The notes below the pieces were generated by a model. The model saw only the letters and a list, made by a program, of their open reading frames with translations. It was not told where the DNA came from and made no database searches. Both the position numbers and the translations under genes were made by a program. A stretch of DNA of 64,000 nucleotides, from positions 113,765,732 to 113,829,731 of the forward strand of contig OW240915.1 of assembly GCA_933207985.1 (NCBI GenBank), given 5' to 3'. The DNA is from Pelobates cultripes. Taxonomy: Eukaryota; Chordata; Amphibia; Anura; Pelobatidae. Position 1 is the first letter of the stretch. Each line of letters opens with the position of its first letter. This document shows positions 56,209-64,000 of this stretch, piece by piece.

Positions 56209-58082
56209 GCAATAATAATAATAAATAATAATAATAATAACTAGGGTCTCCTTTGTATGCCTGCCTGCCTGATTATACTGTGTTAGGGAGGTAGTAAGCT
56301 TATACTACAGCTGCCTTGAAGCAGCCAGCTAGAAACTAGGACGAACGTATTGGCCCTTCCAAACTTGTCTTCAGTATGCTGCAATAGATGAGATAGCAAT
56401 CATAGCTGCCTTGTAGCAGCTGGTGAGACTAGGATGAATTGGGGGGCATCTTTTCTGTATTGGCTCCTCTATAACCTATCTTCATTATGCTGCAATCGAC
56501 GATATAGCAAGCAATTATCAGAGTTGCCTTGGAGTAGGAATCGGTTGGGGGAACATCTTACATCAGGCTTATGTAGAATTTTGCCACAGTATCTAAATGG
56601 GGATTATCTTTTTGGTATGCTTGGGTCTAGATTAATGTGAAATTTTAAACACAATATTTGCCTATGACCTAATCGCTACCCATACAATCTGAGACACTTT
56701 TCTATGTCTATTATGATTATTTTTTCTCACATCTGTTAAGAATTATTATGCTCCTAGCAGGTATTAATAGCGGTTCCGAATCGGAATATTACAAGATAGG
56801 ATAGTGGGGGCGGATTTTTGATAAGGTGGGGGTGAAATCCTATGAGGAGTTTCTACTCTCCTAATCCTTTCAATCATACTACTTGTGAACCCCCTTTTTA
56901 TCATATAAATGCTACTCAAATGGGTCTGTTGTGGACAAAAATATTAACCCAATTCATATTAATAAAATGCCTATTTAATCAGCATAACCACAATCAGCAT
57001 TATTCAACCTTATATGTTATTTACCTAAAATGGCCGCTAGGGAGTTTCCCTTTGACATTGACTAACACCCTCATTAACAAGATGGCGCTGGAATCTGGGG
57101 GAGACCTCCAAGATACCAGTGACATCACACCCGGTAGGAAGGGCACTAAATGAACCACTTAACACCTAACCAATTATTGATATATTATTCCATGTTATCT
57201 CTGACAATGCATATGATGTAAAGTTTCCTCAAGTTTTTCATTAACCCGAAACCTGTGTCTGGTGTGAATTACATCAGGAGTGTGTACGCATCTTTTTAAG
57301 TTTAGCCGGGGGCAGATGCGCAAGATAATCAATTGGTTGATTGATTCCACATGAGGTCTCTTCTCATTTGTCTATATTCAGACACTCACACACACACACA
57401 CACATATACATACACACACACACACACACACCCCTCCTCCTCTACTTTGTAGCTTATTGGCTACCTTCTAAACCAGTCTATCAAAACAATTATTCTAAGT
57501 TAATTCTTACTCCTTCTATAACATTGTATCAACTGAGCTTGAATTTATAGGAGTCATCTAAGTGGACTTATTTCTAGTTGCATTTACACTCATAAAAGTA
57601 ATCTGGCAGGCTACTTAGGAGTTTGTCCCCTTTTTATATGCACGTTACACAGTCACTGAGTGTTTCACCGATTATTTTTCATTTATGTATTATTTCTTTG
57701 TATATATGTTTTTCTAAATAAAGATTTATTTTTTGGTGTTTAATACCATTTGTACGGTTCCCATATATGGGTAATCTTTTTTGAGTCTTTCTAACCTGGG
57801 ATCCTTTCTCAAAATTAGTTTTCCTTTTTTCTTAATATATGTTCTCTCTGGGTTAAGCACACAGTACCCAATCTGTCCACTGGGGTTAGAATTGTCCTGC
57901 CTCTACAGCCTTGTTTTTCTAACTTATAAAAAAAAGCGAATGTAATTAAAGGGGAAAATTTCCCTTTCCCCTTGTTTTAGGTTCCCCAAGTATGTTTTTA
58001 AATTATATACAATAAATGTTATGTTTTAATTCCTATTATAATGGGTGGTCCTATCAGGACAGTTCACGTCTCTCCTTTTTCC
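56209..58082. other. Repeat-derived sequence of unidentified family
   Basis: (AAT)n lies at 56212-56240. A partly duplicated segment follows: CAGTATGCTGCAATAGATGAGATAGCAA at about 56373 and CATTATGCTGCAATCGACGATATAGCAA at about 56482. At 57027-57130 AAAATGGCCGCTAGG and CAAGATGGCGCTGGAATC (YY1-like words) precede CCCGAAACCTGTGTCTGGTG (57246). (CA)n lies at about 57384-57430, and AATAAAGATTTATT (57717) looks like a polyadenylation region. A retroelement end is plausible but not identified. Confidence 0.35.
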
Positions 58083-58457
58083 TCTGTCAGTGAGTATGTC
58101 TGTATCTTTCAGTGAGCATGTCTGTGTCTGTCAATTAATATGTGGGTCTGTCAGTGTGTCTGTCAGTTAATATGTCTGTGTCACTCTGTCTGTCATGGAG
58201 TGAGTGTGTCTGTCAGGGAGTGTGTGTGTGTGTCTGTCAGGGAGTGTGTGTGTGTGTGTCTGTCAGGGAGTGTGTGCGTGTCTGTCTGTCAGGGAGTGTG
58301 TGCCTGTCTGTCTGTCAGGGAGTGTGTGCCTGTCTGTCTGTCAGGGAGTGTGTGTATTTCAGAGTGTGTCAAATCAGTGAGGATGTTTGTGTCAGTGTGT
58401 ATCTTTCAGTAAGTGTATGTCAATTTCTGTGTATCTGGGAATGTGTGCACCTTTCAG
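58083..58457 (+). repeat. GTGTGTCTGTCAGGGAGT array
   Basis: Degenerate (TGTCTGTCAGGGAGTGTG)n units continue at 59611-59740 on the other side of hAT-I, showing that hAT-I inserted into a pre-existing array. Confidence 0.85.
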
Positions 58458-59610
58458 CAGTGGTGTATCCTGGTTTTGTGCTGCCCTAGGCAGGACAAAA
58501 CTCAGGCACCAGCGCCACCCACCCAGCAACCGCCACCCAACCTTCCCCCTGCTCCGCCTTCTAAATACACACACACACACATTCACTGACAGATACGCAT
58601 TCACTAGCTAACAGAAACACACAGTCACTAACAGACACACACACTCACAGGCAAACACACACACACTCACAGGCAAACACACACACACACACTAACAGGC
58701 AAACACACACACACACTAACAGGCAAACACACACACTAACAGACATCCACACTAACAGACATCCACACTAACAGACACACACACACTAACATTAACATAC
58801 ACACTAACATACACACTAACATACACACACTAACAGACACAATAACATACACACACTAACAGACATCCACACACACACACTAACATACACACACTAACAC
58901 TAACATACACACTAACAGACACAAACACTAACATACACACACTAACAGACATCCACACACACACACTAACATACACACACTAACACACACACACACACTA
59001 ACATACACACACACTAACATACACACACTAACAGCCACACTAACATACACACACACACTAACATACACACACTAACAGACATCCACACACACACACTAAC
59101 ATACACACTAACAGACTTCCACACACACACTAGTGTTTTGTTTTTTTATTTAACCCCCCCCAGCCTCCTTACCTTTGGGAATGCTGAGGGGGGTTCTTCC
59201 TCTCCCTGGGGTCCAGTGGCTGCAGCGCTGGGCGGGCGGGCGGCCGGCGAGGGAGCTCTTCCCCTGAGCGCTCTGCTCTGCTCAGCTCCCTCGCGCGCCA
59301 CCAGCAGAGTCAGGCTGGGAGCCGGAATATGACGTCATCAACCCGGCTCCCAGCCTCACTCTGCTGGCGGCGCGCGAGGGAGCTGAGCAGAGCAGAGCGC
59401 TGAGCAGAGCGCTCAGGGGAAGAGCTCCCTCGCCGGCCGGCCGCCCGCCCAGCGCTGCAGCCACTGCCGCCCAGCGCCCAGAATGTCTGTTAGCCGCGAG
59501 GCTAACGAGACATTTGCCTTGGGCATTTGGGGGGCGGCGTTTTTTGCCGCCCCATGAAAAATGCCGCCCAAGGCAAATGCCTTGTTTGCCTCGCGGCTAA
59601 TACGCCCCTG
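58458..59610 (-). mobile_element. Non-autonomous hAT element, inverted relative of hAT-F (hAT-I)
   Basis: Starts CAGTGGTGTATCCTGGTTTT and ends TTTGCCTCGCGGCTAATACGCCCCTG, the mirror image of hAT-F. Octamers CCTTTCAG (58450-58457) and CCTGTCAG (59611-59618) match at 7 of 8. A CACTAACAGACA/CATACACACTAA microsatellite fills 58565-59130. The shared module (CCTTACCTTTGGGAATGC...GGGGTCCAGTGG) is at 59165-59220. A GC-rich palindrome with TGACGTCA at its centre (59330-59337) spans about 59222-59460. 1153 bp. Confidence 0.94.
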
Positions 59611-59840
59611 CCTGTCAGTGAGTGTGTGTCTGTCAGTGAAAGTGTGGGTTGTTTAAACAGTGTGTGTGCCAATTACTGTGTATCTGTCAGTGAGTGTATG
59701 TCAGAGGATGTGTCAATGAGGGTGTGCGTCTGTCAGTCAAAAAAGTGGCCATGACACGAAGTAGTGGTGCAGATTTAGATTGGGGGGGATGCCTGAATTT
59801 AGTCATGCCTAGTGCAGCACAAATCCAAGATACACCACTG

Positions 59841-59841
<1 letters not shown>
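59611..59841 (+). mobile_element. Right end of an older hAT-F/I-type element
   Basis: After a GT-rich array, GATGCCTGAATTTAGTCATG, CCTAGTGCAGCACAAATCC and AAGATACACCACTG match the right end of hAT-F (CGCCTGAATTTTGTCCTGCC...GATACACCACTG). This older copy hosts hAT-I in its microsatellite. (CA)n follows at 59843-59875. Confidence 0.75.
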
Positions 59842-59875
<34 letters not shown>

Positions 59876-59876
<1 letters not shown>

Positions 59877-60399
59877 ATCACAGAGATTATAGAGAGACAA
59901 TATAGAGGAATACTACAGAAAAGGGGCCAGATATATATTTGCCTCTATGCATTTTAGGCTCAAAGAATAACAACAAGGGCTGAATTAATAATTAAACGGA
60001 GCCCTAACCCAATACCCTTCTCCTAGGTTCCCACAATACATGACATATGCTAGATACTATATACCAAGAGGCCCATATATTTACTGAAAATTATGCCATG
60101 TAGGTCAGAAGATTATTTTGTTTTATTGTGCATTTATTTAATTTTAAAATAATTTTTATTAACTATTGCTAAAATATATATTTTTCAGGTAGTATCTGTC
60201 TTTAATGAACTAGATTTATCACCAAACGCTTCTAAGCATAAATTTAGTACGTGGAACATAAGTGGTCAACCTTGCTTGTTTAGGGCCATTTATAAATTGT
60301 GCACCTCCTCAGTGTACATTGATCCAAAGTAATTGAAAATAAACATATCATGGTTATCAGAACCGTTATTATTAGGTATGGGCTAATTTTTTCACAGAC
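59876..60399. other. Intronic sequence
   Basis: About 520 bp of AT-rich sequence with no recognised feature. Confidence 0.4.
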
Positions 60400-60830
60400 A
60401 TGTACATGTTGATAACTACCCACGGTGTAACAGTCACCTGGGGACTTATGGTACAGTTTACCAGGAGTTGGAGCCCAGTTGCAGGAGATGGCACAAGGAG
60501 GAGACAAAATCCAAAAACACAGTACAGATAAAGGGGTAATCCAAAGGCAGAGTCAGTCGAGACATAGAAGTCAAGGCTGGCAGTGGAGTAACGTAGTCGG
60601 TAAAGCAGGCAGAGGTCAGAGTCCAGGAAATCAGTCAGTAGTGTAGCAAAGTTCCGTCAGGAAACACCAAACAGGCAGAGCTGGCTTTTACAGCCTGCTA
60701 ATTAGATGCAGCTGACCCTAACTGGAAAAGGGTTGCAGGTGGATCAGTACTGCTTATTCCAGGCAAGGGGTCAGGAAGCAGAATAATGCAAACAGAAACT
60801 GAAGCCCCCTGGTGGATATCATGGCAGAGA
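60400..60830. repeat. Unidentified interspersed repeat, possibly an LTR
   Basis: AGCAGGCAGAGGTCAGAGTCCAGGAAATCAG and CCAGTTGCAGGAGATGGCAC style sequence is unlike the AT-rich surroundings and resembles dispersed repeats of amphibian genomes. No terminal TG..CA plus target duplication could be confirmed. Confidence 0.35.
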
Positions 60831-60837
60831 ACCTTAC

Positions 60838-61060
60838 TGGGATGCTGGAGCTGTGAGTTCAAACCCAGCCAGATCTCTTAAATGGGCAGCCATTTACTAT
60901 CACACAGATACTACCAAGTAGTGCAAGTGTAATAAGTTAGGGAGATGTCCACACTATCAACACCTGGACATATGGAGTGGGGCTAGCAGTAATACAGCTT
61001 TGTATTCCTTGCACTATAGAATGACTAAAGGGATAAAAATGTTACCTTTGATATGTACTT
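60838..61060 (+). mobile_element. tRNA-derived SINE, 3' part
   Basis: GTGAGTTCAAACCCAGCC is a B-box match. It is followed by a body with GGGAGATGTCCACACTATCA and TTGTATTCCTTGCACTATAG. The A box is not clear. The last part shares the TTGTATTCCT-CACTATAG words of the TTAA MITEs. Confidence 0.45.
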
Positions 61061-62241
61061 TCATTCATGAAAATACATGATGTAAACTAACAAATAAGGG
61101 TATAAAAGTGGTATGTGTTTTTTTTATTAGGTATTCCATAACCAAAGTTAGTCTTGGTTGCTCATGTACACACTTGTGGTAGAAGCTCTCTCTTGGAACG
61201 TCATGGCAGAGCCCGTATATGTCTGTTTGAGTTGTAAGACATGTGCAAACTATATACAACCTTGTACTACTCAAGAGAAAGGCCAAGCCCCCCTTCAGAT
61301 ATCACACTGTAGGGAAAGGGCAGATGTTAATAAATTGCTGCACACTGTTTAAATGCTCAGAGTGCAAGATGTGTCTGTGTAAATCCAGGTTTGTGCTATT
61401 GATAGAGGTACAGCAATATCATTGAAATACCTGTTGCAATGGATATATGCTGCCATCAATCTAACAATTAAATTGACATTGTCTAACAATCAGAAGAGGA
61501 TCTTATTTCCTGCTTTTTACAACAAAAAGGCAGACTGGCTTGACATTGAACGAGTTAACATACAACATGACTGACCGCTGATGACACTGTTAAGATCTGG
61601 TTGAAAGAAAGCTTAGAGTTAGGAAATGGCCATAATTGTCAGTTGCAAGAGGGCAAATAAACACATAATTACTCAAGGGACTCATAACAGTTGGCTGCAT
61701 GACATTGATGCTGTCTGGATAGTCTCTGTGTTTAGTGGCGGCAGAAACAAACACATGTTAGTCTGAGAGGAAGGAGTGTATTATATTTTCAAGCCTATAT
61801 ACACTATTAAGCAAAATACATTTAACTAACTCTACCACACCTATGTGTGATTATACGTGTTGAGAATGATAACTATATATTGTCTCTTTTCCAATAACTC
61901 AAACTTAATTCATTTTTCAGCTTTTATCATAGATATATATTGGGAAAAACATAAATATATTATGCATAAAACCATACACATAAATCAAGTTGTATAAGCA
62001 AAGGATCTCCAGAGAGTGAATATTAAAAATCTGTTTTACAGTATTCTTTCAGCTTGGAAAGTTTTACACTGTCAAAACACATTGATTAGTGATACACTAT
62101 CCTGCTCATAATAACACATTATAGATTTGTGATTCACTAAACATTTTTTTGTGAATAACATTACCATATATTATCACACAGGTAGCAAGTGGGATATATT
62201 ACCGTTATATATTCAGAATCACTTCCTCCCTATCTTGATTC
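61061..62241. other. Intronic sequence
   Basis: About 1.2 kb without recognised exon, RNA gene or transposon end. Confidence 0.45.
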
Positions 62242-64000
62242 TTTTTTTTTCAATATATGTTTATTTTAACATTGTTTACATCCATGTAACATACATCGAA
62301 ATATCATACTGCTACATTACAATGAAATAAAATTTATTTATTTTTTTACCTACATACATGCATGCAAAAAACAATTGGTATAGTTTTTTTTTTTAATTAA
62401 AACACTAAATATTCGAGTCACAAATAAGAAAAAAAGAAAAGGAAAAATAAACACAACACTTTCATACACTCACTAATTTCCATTCAACGCGATGATACTT
62501 TTTTTTTTTTAGGGATAGCAGGTGGATTTCATCATATTTCTCTTTGGATACTCTATCTAATGCTATACCAGCTACCATCCTATGTTGGAAATCCAACTGT
62601 GTGCTTATATCAGCCCAATTCAAGGGACCCATAATTCTCCAATTTCTGGCCAATACTATTTTACTAGCCATAAAAATATGAATCATAAGAATTTTCGTTT
62701 TTAATTTAAGCTTTGGCAAATTTAAAATGAAACAAGAACATTTGGGCAGTTATCTCAATTTGTACCTCAGTGATAAACTTTACAAGCCCAGATAAAATTG
62801 ATTTCATAAGGGTCAACTCCTCACAGCCCCACCATATATGGGGAAAAGACCCTAATGCCTTGCCACATCTCCAACAATCTGGTATAGTTGTAGATTTAAA
62901 TTTATGTAGGCGGGTAGGCACCAAGTACCATCTATATCCAAGTTTAAAATAAACTTCCCATATATTTACCCCAAGTATGTATCTTTTTACTGAATGTAAC
63001 CCTGATAACCATTCTTCAAGCGAAAAGGAAACTTGTAATTCTTGCTCCCATTTTATCCATGCCAATGCTTTATCTAACTGTTTTTGATCTTTTATAAAAC
63101 GGTTAAATCTAGAAGCAATTTTTTTCCTATAATGGAAAACTATAAATTGGTTGATAGGGGAATTTTCTGAGAATTCCTTGCTTGAAATAAATGATTTAAC
63201 TCTTAAATAATTAAATACTTCTTTAGAGGGAAGATTATACTTAAGCTGTAACATTGGGAATGCTAACATTTGCTTACCCTCTAATAAATCTTCAAATTTT
63301 TCAATTCCACATCTTTCCCATTCTTGAATGTTTATATCTTTAACATATAATTTTAAGCATGCTAGTGGGGCATTTTTTTATATATATATTTGGTACCATA
63401 TTTTTTTCTTTAAATATTTTACTATATAAATCATTGTGTTATTTATCGGATTATTTGTTTTCATACTTTTTATAAATTCACTATCACACCATATAAGCAA
63501 AAGAGGTTCAAAATTACCAAAGTCATTTTTTTCAATATCTATCCAAGTTGGTCTTAAGGTTGTAAAGTTATCGCACATAATTAGATATGCAGTCATGTTA
63601 ATCATATATAATTTTTGTATATCCGGAAAAGAAACACCTCCCTCCCTCCAATCTCTCTGTAAAGTTGTCAGTGATACTCTGGGTCGTCTATCCTGCCAAA
63701 TATATTCTGAAATCTGTCTTTGAAAACCACGTATCGTCTGGGAGTCCACCATCAGCAGAAGATTCCTAAATAGAAATGTCAGTTTGGGAAGTAGGTAGGA
63801 GTTAACTGCCTCAATTCTTCCCATCCATGACAGTTCCAGTCCCCTCCAGGCTTTAAGGGTACTCCTAAATTGGGTAGCCATTTCTGAGTAATTTAGTGCT
63901 ACGATTTCACTAAATTCCAATGATAGAGTTACCCCTAGATATTTTATGTTCCTAGCTCCCCAATCACACTAATAATCCTCTTTAAGCTTTTTTTCCCCAT
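62242..64000 (-). mobile_element. L1-type retrotransposon, 3' part, continuing beyond the window
   Basis: A T-run at 62242-62250 corresponds to the A tail on the minus strand. Upstream on that strand are a short 3' UTR and the C-terminal half of ORF2. The element reaches the window edge, so its 5' end and target duplication cannot be checked. Confidence 0.85.
62462..64000 (-). pseudogene. L1/Tx1-like ORF2 C-terminal region
   Basis: From the window edge leftward: EFSEIVALNYSEMATQFRST, LELSWMGRIEAVNSYLLPKL, FQRQISEYIWQDRRPRVSLT and DWREGGVSFPDIQKLY. After a break come MLQLKYNLPSKEVFNYLRVK, YRWYLVPTRLHKFKSTTIPD and the zinc-knuckle-like CWRCGKALGSFPHIWWGCEE. A third block has RNWRIMGPLNWADI and ends VEWKLVSV near 62462. 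These follow the reverse transcriptase catalytic core, which would lie beyond 64000. Two frame breaks (near 63300 and 62710) are visible. It is less decayed than the L1 fragments at 18 and 30 kb. Confidence 0.85.

Larger units (their letters stand above)
54667..58087. mobile_element. Probable insertion starting with a hAT-like end, right boundary uncertain
   Basis: CAGGGCCGGACTGGGAATTA is a typical hAT terminus. The sequences on either side of this block (GTGTCTGCCAGTGAG to the left; CTCTGTCAGTGAGTATG to the right at 58083) are the same GT-rich array, so the block looks inserted into it. I cannot see a matching right terminus, and the block contains an assembly gap and other repeats. It may be more than one insertion. 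Confidence 0.4.

Noticed and set aside
55527..56244. Ser/Pro/Leu-rich open frames running into the N gap
   Set aside because: Encoded by the pyrimidine-rich minisatellite and by N placeholders.
57027..57110. AAGATGGCGC words as YY1 sites of a real promoter
   Set aside because: Only a short motif in an unidentified repeat; no gene or first exon follows.

Overview
The window is animal nuclear DNA, most probably from an anuran amphibian. It is intronic sequence packed with transposable elements: hAT elements with 8-bp target duplications, MITEs with TTAA target sites and AGG ends (the Kolobok/T2 type abundant in Xenopus), Tc1 elements, L1 and Penelope-like retroelements, and very long CA/GT microsatellites. 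No prokaryotic gene organisation is present. The species is inferred from repeat content only.

The one host coding feature I can support is a 150-bp exon on the minus strand (23436-23585). It has a clean splice acceptor and donor and encodes 50 residues that read as the end of the integrin alpha-9 (ITGA9) thigh domain. The rest of the window is probably the two introns flanking this exon, although I found no second exon to prove it.

Layout. 0.2-1.5 kb: decayed Tc1 element. 3.0-4.5 kb: hAT with a transposase remnant and a 22-bp minisatellite. 6.1-13.7 kb: a cluster of hAT-type elements and microsatellites, closed by an assembly gap. 15-17.2 kb: two foldback repeats and a Penelope C-terminal fragment. 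17.7-19.8 kb: SINE and 5'-truncated L1. 20.1-21.3 kb: hAT. 21.7-23.4 kb: younger Tc1, ending 58 bp from the ITGA9 exon donor. 25.3-27.5 kb: TTAA MITEs, one split by a hAT. 28.7-35.9 kb: a nearly full-length L1 on the minus strand, split by a hAT. 38.2-40.0 kb: Penelope reverse transcriptase fragments and a TTAA MITE. 44.7-50.6 kb: hAT, a 33-bp hAT relic, a TTAA MITE, a mariner-like fragment and a snapback element. 51.7-54.3 kb: a TTAA MITE split by a 2-kb hAT. 54.5-59.8 kb: a composite of nested hAT-type elements with a second gap. 60.4-61 kb: unidentified repeat and SINE. 62.2-64 kb: 3' part of another L1 on the minus strand.

The most interesting pattern is a module of about 60 bp shared by at least five hAT-type elements whose terminal repeats belong to different families. 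It runs from CACTGGACC(A/C)CCAGGG to AAAGGTAAG(A/G)AGG. GTAAG is a good 5' splice-donor match, and the module always leads within tens to about 100 bp into a T/A-rich run and a microsatellite. In several copies the sequence just before it is a GC-rich palindrome with strong transcription-factor motifs (CRE, RFX X-box, TCTCGCGAGA). This looks like a promoter plus first exon plus splice donor retained or exchanged among non-autonomous elements. That reading is inference and can be tested.
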